Of a stretch of DNA of 15,890 nt, positions 1 to 7,511 are shown one piece after another (within the stretch, counting starts at the first letter, position 1; every line of letters begins with the position of its first letter). The stretch is taken from the NCBI GenBank assembly GCA_938046755.1, contig CALIXC010000207.1, positions 1-15,890 on the forward strand, in the 5' to 3' direction. Below the pieces are notes generated by a model that saw only the letters and a list, made by a program, of their open reading frames with translations, did no database searches and had not been told where the DNA came from. Made by a program: the position numbers and the translations under genes. Source of the DNA: an uncultured Lautropia sp. Lineage in GTDB: Bacteria > Pseudomonadota > Gammaproteobacteria > Burkholderiales > Burkholderiaceae_E.

Positions 1-101
1 GGCCCCCGCGCGAGACGGCCACGCCGGCGGCGCTGGCCGCGCTGTACGGCGTGTCCGAGCAGGCGGTGGCCGCCTGCCTGCATGCCACGCCGGAGGGCTG
101 A
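1..101 (+). CDS. C-terminal end of a probable ABC transporter ATP-binding protein (partial)
   Basis: An open frame enters from the left edge (first full codon at base 3) and stops at TGA 99-101. The 32 visible residues end with ALAALYGVSEQAVAACLH. The pattern TPxxLAALYGV is common near the C-terminus of FecE/BtuD-type ATPases of iron, haem and cobalamin importers. The same-strand neighbours, a TonB-dependent receptor and a periplasmic binding protein, fit that reading. No Walker or signature motif lies inside the window, so the identity rests on a short tail plus context. It could be another protein. Confidence 0.42.
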   Translation, partial: PPRETATPAALAALYGVSEQAVAACLHATPEG

Positions 102-233
102 TGTCCTTTCCCTGCGCGTGCATCCGGTTGCTTCTTCCGGCAGACCTCCCCATGGGATGCTGCCGGCCTCTCTCTCCTGGGTTTTCCCTCCGTCTTTCCG
201 GGTCCGCTTCCCGGATCGTCTTTCCTCCTCATC
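102..233 (+). other. Pyrimidine-rich structured leader before the TonB receptor
   Basis: This 132-base gap has no gene I can support. It is strongly C+T-rich on the + strand and holds two potential stem-loops. The first has a 7 bp stem, CCGGCAG (137-143) with CTGCCGG (160-166). The second has a 6 bp stem, TCCGGG (197-202) with CCCGGA (210-215). No Shine-Dalgarno precedes the ATG at 234; the bases just upstream read CCTCCTC, which resembles the anti-Shine-Dalgarno itself. I see no Fur box and none of the conserved boxes of a cobalamin riboswitch. The pairing is seen in the sequence; any regulatory role is inference. Confidence 0.35.
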
Positions 234-2453
234 ATGACTTCCAAGAAAAACACCTCTTCCGCCCCTGCCGGACAGCAGCGGTTGCCTCGTTCCCTGGCCG
301 GCCGCGGCTGGCAGCCGCGCGTGCTGGTGCTGGCCATGGCCACCCTGTTCGCGCCGGTCAGTGGCTTCGCTCAGGATTCCACCGCTGTTGAAGAAACAGC
401 CACGCTGCCCGGCATTTCGGTGGTGGGTACGTCCGGCACCGATGAAGTCCGCCAGGCGCAGCGCCGGGTGCAGGTCGGACCGCTGGGCGAGCGTGACTCC
501 GTGGCGACGCCCTATTCGGTGTTGGCTGTGAGCGCCGAGCAGATGGCCGATGACCAGAACTTCAGCGTACAGGATGCGCTGCGCTACCTGCCCTGGGTGC
601 AGGCCGACACGATCCGGCCGCAGACGCGCGGCGTGCAGGGCAGCGTGATCCAGAACAGCCGTGTCGACGGCTTCAACATGGTCAGTACCACCAACTATCC
701 CACCGAGCAGTTCGAGCGTATCGAGGTGCTGAATGGTGTGGCGGGTTCGCTGTACGGACCGGCCACGGGATCGGGGGTCTTCGGCTTCACGCAGAGACGG
801 GCGGGCACCACCGGTACCAACACGCTGCGCCTGGGCATCGACAGTGATGCCACGCCTTCCATCTACGCAGACCTGTGGACGCCGCTGACGGCGGACAAGC
901 GCTGGCGGGTGCGGGCGAACCTGCTGCAGGAAACGGGGGATTCGTACGTCGAGGGCAGCCACCGTCGGCGCACCTTCGGGGGCGTGGCGCTGGACGCCGA
1001 CCTGACGCCCAGCACGCAGTGGCAGGTCAATGCAAGCAACTATCGCTACATCCGTCGTGGCGAGGTCGGCGGCTTTGGCGTGGCGGCCAATGTGCCGTTC
1101 CCGGCTCCGGTGGATCCGAAGCGGGTGGGTTATGGCCAGCCTTATTCCGGCAAGGACAACGAGACCAGCACGATCACCACCCGCGTGCTGCATCGCTTTG
1201 ATTCGGGTTGGCAGCTGACGGCGGGTCTGTCGCGTCAGATTGCCGACCGCGAAAGCACGACCGTGACCAACACGCTGCGCAGTGCAGCCGGCAACTATGC
1301 CACCACCAGCAGCTCTGTCGCCGCCAGCCGCTTCACGGTCACCGGCAACCAGCTCAGCCTGAACGGCAAGGTGCAGGCCTTGGGCATGCAGCACGACATC
1401 ACCGTGGCCAACAACGGCTTTGACTGGAACAACTACAACCCGCGCGCAGGTCGTTCCATCACGCTGGGGCAGGCCAGCCTGGCGGCGCCGGCACTGTATG
1501 CCCAGCCCGACTGGCCGGATTTCAAGCAGCGCTACCGGAGCGCTGCCCAGCGCCAGCAGTCGCTGATTCTGGCCGACACGGTGGACCTGGACCCGAACTG
1601 GCAGGTGATGCTGAGTGCCAGCTACAGCTGGATGAAGCTCACCAACTACAACCGTGCCGGCGCCACCACGCGCAGCTCCAGCGATCATGGGCTCAGCCCC
1701 TTTGCCAGCGTGATGTACCGCTTCGATCCGGTCAACAGCGTGTACCTGAGCTATGGCGACACGCTGCAGCCGGGTGACGCAGCCCCCACCGGTACGGCCA
1801 ACGCCGGCGAGGTGCTGGATCCGTATCGCAGCAAGCAGTGGGAGCTGGGCTACAAGACGCGTCTGAACACCTTCGACGCCAACGTCGCGTTGTTCCGGAT
1901 CGAGCGGCCGTTCGCCTTCACCGACGGCAGTATGCTGCTGAACAACCTGCCGGTCTATCGTGAGGCCGGCAAGCAGCGCAACCGCGGTTTCGAGGGCAGC
2001 ATTTCCGGCAACGTCACGCAGGATCTGTCGATGACCGCGATGGTGTCGTGGCTGGATCCTCGCATGGTGGCCTCGGCCAATGCCGCCAGCCGCGACAAGA
2101 AGATCGTGGGCCTGAGCGGCTGGACGGCCAGCCTGATGGGCGACATGCGCATTCGCGCCGTGCCGGGGCTCTCCGTCAACGCACATTTCATCACCATGAA
2201 CCGCCGTGCTGCCAACTATGCCAATACCGACTGGATCGGTGGCTACGGTCGGCTGGATGTGGGTGCCCGTTGGGAACAGCAGCTGTGGGGGCATGACACC
2301 ACCTGGCGCCTGACGGTGTACAACGTCACCAATCAGCGCTACTGGACCAACATCGTGGCCGGCGGCCTGAACGGCTACAGCGGCAACGGCAATGCCACGG
2401 CGGACGTGGGAGATCCGCGCTCGGCCATGCTGACGGTGCAGTTCGCGCTGTAA
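234..2453 (+). CDS. TonB-dependent outer-membrane receptor (siderophore/metal-chelate type)
   Basis: This is a 739-residue outer-membrane gated porin that would take up a metal chelate using TonB-ExbBD energy. A basic n-region is followed by a hydrophobic stretch (about residues 30-45), with likely cleavage near GFA-QDS (46-47). A TonB-box-like ISVVG sits at 61-65. The plug domain spans about 82-195, with PYSVLAVSAEQM, the FERIEVLNGVAGSLYGPATG signature (160-179) and an atypical GVFGFTQRRA where siderophore receptors usually have a GGxxNxxTK-like end. The rest is a 22-strand-type barrel ending in VQFAL, so the C-terminal aromatic lies two residues from the end. The start at 234 is the only plausible one upstream of the signal peptide, although it has no Shine-Dalgarno. 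The substrate is not determinable; iron-siderophore, haem or cobalamin are possible. Confidence 0.9.
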   Translation: MTSKKNTSSAPAGQQRLPRSLAGRGWQPRVLVLAMATLFAPVSGFAQDSTAVEETATLPGISVVGTSGTDEVRQAQRRVQVGPLGERDSVATPYSVLAVSAEQMADDQNFSVQDALRYLPWVQADTIRPQTRGVQGSVIQNSRVDGFNMVSTTNYPTEQFERIEVLNGVAGSLYGPATGSGVFGFTQRRAGTTGTNTLRLGIDSDATPSIYADLWTPLTADKRWRVRANLLQETGDSYVEGSHRRRTFGGVALDADLTPSTQWQVNASNYRYIRRGEVGGFGVAANVPFPAPVDPKRVGYGQPYSGKDNETSTITTRVLHRFDSGWQLTAGLSRQIADRESTTVTNTLRSAAGNYATTSSSVAASRFTVTGNQLSLNGKVQALGMQHDITVANNGFDWNNYNPRAGRSITLGQASLAAPALYAQPDWPDFKQRYRSAAQRQQSLILADTVDLDPNWQVMLSASYSWMKLTNYNRAGATTRSSSDHGLSPFASVMYRFDPVNSVYLSYGDTLQPGDAAPTGTANAGEVLDPYRSKQWELGYKTRLNTFDANVALFRIERPFAFTDGSMLLNNLPVYREAGKQRNRGFEGSISGNVTQDLSMTAMVSWLDPRMVASANAASRDKKIVGLSGWTASLMGDMRIRAVPGLSVNAHFITMNRRAANYANTDWIGGYGRLDVGARWEQQLWGHDTTWRLTVYNVTNQRYWTNIVAGGLNGYSGNGNATADVGDPRSAMLTVQFAL

Positions 2454-2582
2454 GTGACGACAGGGCGGGGTGGGGTGCTGCCGGGCCTGCCCTTGTTCCT
2501 GCATTTTCCGTGGCCACCAAGGCCGCGATGTCATCGGGTGCTGCACCGGCATGCACCGGATCCCGGCGTTGTCTCCATGGAC

Positions 2583-2597
2583 AGGAGGGATAGCGTG
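2583..2597 (+). promoter_or_regulatory. Ribosome binding site that fixes a GTG start for the binding protein
   Basis: A perfect AGGAGG (2583-2588) lies six bases before a GTG at 2595. The longer reading frame begins with a GTG touching the receptor's stop codon (TAAGTG at 2451-2456), but it has no ribosome site and its first residues do not look like protein. ATGs at 2577 and 2691 also lack one. This site therefore decides the start. Confidence 0.75.
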
Positions 2598-3761
2598 AAA
2601 GACAGGAAGGAAGATGGGTTCACTCCGACAGTCGAAAGCGGGGTGCCGGTAGGTAGGCAGTTTTCGGGTGCGGCATGTACCGCGTCCGGCATGGCTGCAG
2701 CAGATGCACGCCGTCGCCAGCTGTTGCAGCTGGCCGCCGGGGGACTGCTGGCCGGCGCGATGGTGCCATGGGCTGGCAGCGCCCGCGCAAAGGAGGCTGC
2801 GTCCGGCAAGGCAGCCGCGAAACTGGGCGGCGTGACACCGCTGGCCGATGCCAGGCCCGATCCGAAGGCGCTGATCGCCAACGGCTGGCCGGCACATGCC
2901 TCGGTGCTGATGATGCTGGGCGCCACGAAGCGCATTGCGGCCACGGTCAATGCGCCGAAGCAGAAGCCCTGGATGTACCAGGTGGCGCCGTCATTGAACA
3001 ATGCCATCCATGCGCCAAAGGGCGGCTTCGTGGCTGAATCCCTGCTGGCCCGCAACATCACGCTGGCCTTCCTCACACCGGCCGATCCGGCTGCCAATGA
3101 GCTGCAGGCCGCCGGCATCCGGGTGGTGAAGACGGTCTTCCAGGACTTTTCGTCGATGCGCGACAGCATTGCGCTGACGGCGAAGGTGCTGGGCAACGAT
3201 GCGCCCGCGCGTGCGCAGCGCTACCTGAAGCACCTGGATGACGAGCTGGCCGAGGTGCGTCGCATCAGCAGCGGCATTCCCGAGGCAAAGCGCCCGCGCG
3301 TGCTGCACATCGCGCAGTGGGAACCGCAGCTGCTGGTCGACGGATCAAACACCATCATCGACGAGTGGGTCCAGGCGGCCGGTGGCATCAATGCGGCGGC
3401 TTCCATCGAGGGCAGCCTGAGGCCGGTGTCGGTCGAGCGGCTGCTGGCGTGGGATCCGGACGTGATCATCGAGTCGGCCAGCAGCGCCGGGCAGAAGAAG
3501 GCCGCAGGCTTTGCGCAGCTGGGCGCCGTGCGTGCCGGGCGGCTCTACACCAACCCGGAAGGTGTGTTCCCGTGGGATCGCTATGGCTGCGAGATCACCC
3601 TGCAACTGCGCTGGGCACTGTCCCGGCTGCATCCGGACAGGCTGTCTGCCGATGACCTGCCGTCGCGGGTACAGGCGTTCTACCGACAGTTCTTCGACTA
3701 CGCGCTGAGCGAGGGGGATGCCCATCGCATGCTGCAGGGACAGCCGCCAGCGAAGGGATGA
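2595..3761 (+). CDS. ABC transporter periplasmic substrate-binding protein, Tat-type signal (FepB/COG0614 class)
   Basis: The protein is 388 residues from the GTG at 2595, normal for a class III (helical-backbone) binding protein of metal-chelate importers. After a long hydrophilic n-region it has an Arg-Arg-Arg signal, RRRQLLQL (residues 39-46), a hydrophobic core, and an Ala-Arg-Ala cleavage site near residue 65. That resembles Tat export. The mature part shows the two-lobe pattern of the family: an N-lobe with the GATKRIAAT strand, a long linking helix (FSSMRDSIALTAKVLG), and a C-lobe with LLAWDPDVIIESAS and the late NPEGVFPWDRYGCE motif. It follows the TonB receptor by 141 bases on the same strand and would receive the same ligand. 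The permease gene is not in the window. The ligand is unknown. Confidence 0.88.
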   Translation: MKDRKEDGFTPTVESGVPVGRQFSGAACTASGMAAADARRRQLLQLAAGGLLAGAMVPWAGSARAKEAASGKAAAKLGGVTPLADARPDPKALIANGWPAHASVLMMLGATKRIAATVNAPKQKPWMYQVAPSLNNAIHAPKGGFVAESLLARNITLAFLTPADPAANELQAAGIRVVKTVFQDFSSMRDSIALTAKVLGNDAPARAQRYLKHLDDELAEVRRISSGIPEAKRPRVLHIAQWEPQLLVDGSNTIIDEWVQAAGGINAAASIEGSLRPVSVERLLAWDPDVIIESASSAGQKKAAGFAQLGAVRAGRLYTNPEGVFPWDRYGCEITLQLRWALSRLHPDRLSADDLPSRVQAFYRQFFDYALSEGDAHRMLQGQPPAKG

Positions 3762-3811
3762 GCGCGGCAGGTTTTCCGGGAAACCGGATGACCTGTCAGA
3801 ACGAACCATCA

Positions 3812-3846
3812 AAAGAAAAACGGCTCTGTGGGAGCCGTTTTTCTTT
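3812..3846. terminator. Strong rho-independent terminator, probably bidirectional
   Basis: A perfect 15 bp inverted repeat pairs AAAGAAAAACGGCTC (3812-3826) with GAGCCGTTTTTCTTT (3832-3846) around a five-base loop, TGTGG. The GC core is flanked by A-run and T-run arms, so it reads as hairpin plus U-tract on either strand. It lies 50 bases after the binding-protein stop and about 155 bases after the end of glmS, which converges from the other side. It can serve both transcripts. Confidence 0.9.
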
Positions 3847-3918
3847 GGGGGAGCCACGTCAGCCGAATGAAAGCGCTTCGTGGCGGGCCCTGCAAGCCGG
3901 GGAGAGCCCACATGCAAT

Positions 3919-3994
3919 CGGGGCCCGAAGGCCCCGAGGGATGTACCTTGCATCGCGCATTGTCTGCGGTGTGGCCGGCACCACCGTGCCGGCC
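3919..3994 (-). other. Two GC stem-loops downstream of glmS
   Basis: Between the terminator and the glmS stop are two further perfect hairpins. One is CGGGGCC (3919-3925) with GGCCCCG (3930-3936) around the tetraloop CGAA. The other is a 9 bp stem, GGCCGGCAC (3973-3981) with GTGCCGGCC (3986-3994), around CACC, starting seven bases past the glmS stop. Neither has a U-tract on either strand, so they are unlikely to terminate alone. They may stabilise the 3' end of the glmUS mRNA. The 3762-4000 gap holds nothing else I can recognise. Confidence 0.5.
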
Positions 3995-4000
3995 AGGGGG

Positions 4001-5860
4001 TCACTCCACCGTCACCGACTTGGCCAGGTTGCGCGGCTTGTCCACGTCGGTGCCCCGAGCCAGGGCAGCGTGGTAGGCTAGCAGCTGCAGCGGCACTACG
4101 TGCAGGATCGGCGACAGGGGGCCGGCATGGTCCACCAGGTTGATGACGTGCACGAAGTCCGACGGCTCGATGTGGGTGTCGCGATCGGCAAAGACGAAGA
4201 GTTCGCCGCCGCGGGCACGCACTTCCTGGATGTTGGACTTCAGCTTCTCGATGAGCGCGTCCTTCGGCGCCACCACCACCACCGGCATGTTGGCATCGAC
4301 CAGCGCCAGCGGGCCGTGCTTGAGCTCGCCGGCAGCATAGGCCTCGGCGTGGATGTAGGTGATTTCCTTCAGCTTCAGCGCGCCTTCCATGGCGATGGGG
4401 AAGTGCACGTCACGGCCCAGGAACAGGGCGTGGTCCTTCTTGGCAAAGCGCTTGGCCCATTCCTTCACGGCGGGCTCGACGGCCAGCACGTGCTTCATGG
4501 CGGCCGGCAGGTGACGCATCTGGGCCAGCAGCTCGGTTTCGCGCTCGGGCGTGAGGTGGGCGCGCATCTTGGCCAGCACGATGGTGAGCAGGAAGAGCGC
4601 CGCCAGCTGGGTGGTGAAGGCCTTGGTGGAAGCCACACCGATCTCGGGACCGGCGCGCGTCAGGAAGCGCAGCTTGCTGTTGCGGATGAGGGCCGATTCC
4701 GGCACGTTGCAGATCGACAGCGTATCGGTCATGCCGTTGCCCTTGGCATGCTGCAGCGCGGCCAGCGTGTCGGCCGTCTCGCCCGATTGCGAGATGGTGA
4801 TGACGAGCGTCTCGTCCTGCGGAACCGGGTCGCGGTAGCGGTATTCGCTGGCGATCTCCACGTCGGTGGGGATGCGCGCGATGGACTCCAGCCAGTACTT
4901 GGCCACCATGCCGGCGTGATAGCTGGTGCCGCAGGCCAGGATCAGGATGCGGCGGGTACGCTTGAAGATTTCTTCGGCATCGGCGCCGAACAGGCCCGGT
5001 TGCAGCGAGCTGGCATACTCGATCATCTCCAGCGTGTTGCCGATGGCGCCAGGCTGCTCGAAGATCTCCTTCTGCATGTAGTGGTCGTAGTTGCCCAGTT
5101 CGACCGCATCGGCCGACAGCTGGCTCTTGACCACCGGGCGCGTCACCACGTTGCCGGCGGCGTCACGGATGGTGTAGCCGTTGCAGGTGAGCGTGGCCAG
5201 ATCACCTTCTTCCAGGTAGATGACGTGCTTGGTGACCTGCAGCAGGGCCGAGGTGTCGGAGGCGAGGAAGTTCTCGCCCTTGCCCGAACCTTCGCCGCCC
5301 ACGCCCAGCAGCAGGGGCGAGCCGCGGCGGGTACCCACGACGGTGCCCGGCTCGCGGCTGCTGATGACGGCCAGCGCATAGGCGCCGTGCAGCTGCTTGA
5401 TGGCCTTGGCCACGGCATCGGTCAGCGACAGGCCGCCCAGCACCAGCGAGTGCACCAGGTGTGCCACCACTTCGGTGTCGGTCTGCGAGGTGAACTCATA
5501 GCCCTTGGCCTTGAGCGCGCTGCGCAGCTCTTCGTGGTTCTCGATGATGCCGTTGTGCACCACCGAGATCTGCAGGTCGGAGCCCGTGGAGATGTGCGGG
5601 TGGGCATTGCCCTCGTTCACGCCGCCGTGCGTCGCCCAGCGGGTGTGGGCGATGCCGGTGGGGGCGTCGGCGTGCTTTTCCTTGGCGCGGGTGTCCAGCT
5701 CGGCCACGCGGCCCACGGCACGGACACGGTTCATGTGGCCTTCCGGGTCGAGCAGGGCCAGACCGGCGGAGTCATAACCGCGATATTCGAGTTTGCGCAG
5801 GCCCTCGATCAGGATGGGGACGACATTGCGCTGTGCTACGGCACCAACGATTCCACACAT
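4001..5860 (-). CDS. glmS: Glutamine-fructose-6-phosphate aminotransferase (isomerizing)
   Basis: GlmS converts fructose-6-phosphate and glutamine to glucosamine-6-phosphate, the entry step to UDP-GlcNAc in the cytoplasm. The 619-residue product (E. coli has 609) begins MCGIVGAV, giving the N-terminal nucleophile Cys after Met removal. It continues with EYRGYDSAG and HTRWATHG of the class II glutaminase domain (about residues 1-230). Two SIS sugar-binding domains follow: the first with ILACGTSYHAG and ISQSGETADTLAAL, the second with MEGALKLKEITYIHAEAYAAGELKHGP. The C-terminus, KPRNLAKSVTVE, is typical. It lies 52 bases after glmU on the same strand and is probably co-transcribed. The ribosome site is weak (AGAG, ten or more bases before the ATG). 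Confidence 0.98.
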   Translation of the reverse strand: MCGIVGAVAQRNVVPILIEGLRKLEYRGYDSAGLALLDPEGHMNRVRAVGRVAELDTRAKEKHADAPTGIAHTRWATHGGVNEGNAHPHISTGSDLQISVVHNGIIENHEELRSALKAKGYEFTSQTDTEVVAHLVHSLVLGGLSLTDAVAKAIKQLHGAYALAVISSREPGTVVGTRRGSPLLLGVGGEGSGKGENFLASDTSALLQVTKHVIYLEEGDLATLTCNGYTIRDAAGNVVTRPVVKSQLSADAVELGNYDHYMQKEIFEQPGAIGNTLEMIEYASSLQPGLFGADAEEIFKRTRRILILACGTSYHAGMVAKYWLESIARIPTDVEIASEYRYRDPVPQDETLVITISQSGETADTLAALQHAKGNGMTDTLSICNVPESALIRNSKLRFLTRAGPEIGVASTKAFTTQLAALFLLTIVLAKMRAHLTPERETELLAQMRHLPAAMKHVLAVEPAVKEWAKRFAKKDHALFLGRDVHFPIAMEGALKLKEITYIHAEAYAAGELKHGPLALVDANMPVVVVAPKDALIEKLKSNIQEVRARGGELFVFADRDTHIEPSDFVHVINLVDHAGPLSPILHVVPLQLLAYHAALARGTDVDKPRNLAKSVTVE

Positions 5861-5893
5861 GGTTTCGATTCTCTAGTTGCTGTCGGGTTGGCG

Positions 5894-5909
5894 CGGCGGT
5901 CTGCCGCCG
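5894..5909 (-). other. Stem-loop between glmU and glmS
   Basis: A perfect 6 bp GC stem pairs CGGCGG (5894-5899) with CCGCCG (5904-5909) around TCTG (CAGA in the mRNA). It starts three bases after the glmU stop codon. No U-tract follows, so it is not a terminator. Its place between the two cistrons suggests an mRNA processing or stability element. In E. coli the glmUS mRNA is cleaved at the glmU stop, but no homologous mechanism can be shown here. Confidence 0.5.
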
Positions 5910-5912
5910 GAT

Positions 5913-7277
5913 TCATTTGGTCTTGCGTTGCGGGCGTTTCCAGTCGGGCCGGGTGGTCTGCGGCACGCGGCTCAGCGTCAGCGAGTCGGCGGGCGCCTCG
6001 CGGGTGAGCGTGGTGCCCGCCGCCAGCGTGGCACCGCGTCGGACCGTCACCGGGGCGACGAGCTGGGAGTCGCTGCCCACGAACACGTCGTCCTCGATGA
6101 TCGTCTTGTGCTTGTTGACGCCATCGTAGTTGCAGGTGATGGTGCCGGCGCCGATGTTGACGCGCGAGCCGATCTCGGCATCGCCCACGTAGGACAGGTG
6201 GTTGATCTTGCTGCCGGTGCCGGTGGTGGCGTTCTTGAGCTCGACGAAGTTGCCGATGTGGCTGTCCTCGCCCAGCTTCGTGCCGGGACGCAGGCGGGCG
6301 AACGGGCCGATGCGGCCCTGCGCGCCCACCTCGGCGCTGTCAATCACCGACATGGCCTGCACCTGGGTGCCATCGGCCAGCGTGCAGTCCTTCAGCACGC
6401 AGTTGGGGCCGATCTTCACGCCCTTGCCCAGCCGGACGGTGCCTTCGAAGACGCAGCCCACGTCGATGGACACGTCACGGCTGCATTCCAGCGTGCCGCG
6501 GATGTCGATGCGGTCGGGGTCGGACAGCATGACGCCGCTGTCGGTCAGACGGTCGGCCAGGTTGCGCTGGTGGCGACGCTCCAGGAAGGCCAGCTGGGTC
6601 TTGCTGTTGACGCCCAGCGTTTCCCACTCGGCGTCGGGGTGCGCTGTGACGACACCGGTGCCATCGGCCACGGCAGCGGCGATCACGTCGGTCAGGTAGT
6701 ACTCGCCCTGGGCGTTGTCGTTCTTCAGGGCCGTGAGCCAGCGCTTGAGCGGCCCGGTGGGGCAGACCAGGATACCGGTGTTGATCTCATTGATCTTCAG
6801 CGTCTCGGCGTCAGCATCTTTCTGTTCGACGATGCGGCTGACGTTGCCGACGGCGTCACGCACCACGCGGCCGTAGCCAGTGGGGTCGGCCACGTGCTGA
6901 GACAGCAACGCCAGCTTACCGCCCCGGGCAGCATCGGCCAGGCGCTGCAGGGTGGAAGCCTTCACCAGCGGCACGTCGCCGTACAGGATGAGCGTGGGCA
7001 CGTCATCGACCAGTATCGGAACGGCCTGGGCCACCGCGTGGCCGGTGCCCAGCTGGGGGGACTGCAGGGCCCACTGCACGTCGGTCTGCCCGGCAAATGC
7101 GGCCTGGACCTGCTCGCCACCATGACCATACACCACCACCAGTCGTTGCGGGTCGAGGGTGCGGGCGGTATCGACGACATGGCCGAGCAGGGACTTGCCG
7201 GCCAGCGGATGCAGTACTTTCGGCAGGTCGGAGTTCATCCGTTTGCCCATGCCGGCAGCCAGGATCACGATGTTCAT
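5913..7277 (-). CDS. glmU: Bifunctional UDP-N-acetylglucosamine pyrophosphorylase / glucosamine-1-phosphate N-acetyltransferase
   Basis: GlmU acetylates glucosamine-1-phosphate and then couples it to UTP, making UDP-GlcNAc for peptidoglycan and lipid A. The 454-residue length matches E. coli (456). The N-terminal nucleotidyltransferase carries LAAGMGKRMNSDLPKVLHPL (residues 6-25) and LYGDVPL near residue 104. A linker helix leads into the left-handed beta-helix acyltransferase with repeated hexapeptides, including NHLSYVGDAEIG and NIGAGTITCNYDG (about 360-385) that form the acetyl-CoA and sugar site. It is followed by glmS; GlmM is not in the window. The ATG at 7275-7277 has only a weak ribosome site. 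Confidence 0.98.
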   Translation of the reverse strand: MNIVILAAGMGKRMNSDLPKVLHPLAGKSLLGHVVDTARTLDPQRLVVVYGHGGEQVQAAFAGQTDVQWALQSPQLGTGHAVAQAVPILVDDVPTLILYGDVPLVKASTLQRLADAARGGKLALLSQHVADPTGYGRVVRDAVGNVSRIVEQKDADAETLKINEINTGILVCPTGPLKRWLTALKNDNAQGEYYLTDVIAAAVADGTGVVTAHPDAEWETLGVNSKTQLAFLERRHQRNLADRLTDSGVMLSDPDRIDIRGTLECSRDVSIDVGCVFEGTVRLGKGVKIGPNCVLKDCTLADGTQVQAMSVIDSAEVGAQGRIGPFARLRPGTKLGEDSHIGNFVELKNATTGTGSKINHLSYVGDAEIGSRVNIGAGTITCNYDGVNKHKTIIEDDVFVGSDSQLVAPVTVRRGATLAAGTTLTREAPADSLTLSRVPQTTRPDWKRPQRKTK

Positions 7278-7333
7278 CTGGATTTCTGGGGTGATTCAGG
7301 AAAGAAGGGCAGGGAAGGCGTGGCCTGGAACAA

Positions 7334-7373
7334 CCATGCACCCTGGGCATGGCCCCATTGTGCGGGGGCCATG
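7334..7373 (-). other. Competing stem-loops in the glmU leader
   Basis: The 234-base gap upstream of glmU (7278-7511) contains a perfect 9 bp stem, CATGGCCCC (7348-7356) with GGGGCCATG (7365-7373), around an eight-base loop. An alternative 6 bp stem, CCATGC (7334-7339) with GCATGG (7347-7352), uses part of the same arm, so the two exclude each other. A weak sigma70-like -10, TACACT on the minus strand (7414-7419), lies just upstream. It would place both structures in the 5' leader, but its -35 is poor. No terminator for the symporter upstream was found, so glmU may also receive read-through. Confidence 0.4.
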
Positions 7374-7511
7374 TTGCGTGCCGATGTCAGGTGGCCACGA
7401 CATGCAGGGCAGCAGTGTATGCCGAAACGACTGATCCTGCCGTGAAGTAATGGTGCAACCAAGGGGTTCTGCACACCGACTTGTTACCGTTTGCAGCCCC
7501 CCGGGAGCCGC

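Noticed and set aside
102..233. Cobalamin riboswitch or Fur box before the TonB receptor
   Set aside because: I looked for the conserved B12 boxes and an AT-rich Fur palindrome and saw neither.
4100..6007. A 635-codon open frame on the + strand opposite glmS
   Set aside because: It mirrors glmS codon by codon, is rich in His, Gln and Gly with no domain, and has no ribosome site. Long antisense frames are expected in GC-rich genes.
5877..7445. A 522-codon open frame on the + strand opposite glmU
   Set aside because: It is antisense to a certain gene, low-complexity in composition, and has no recognisable motif.
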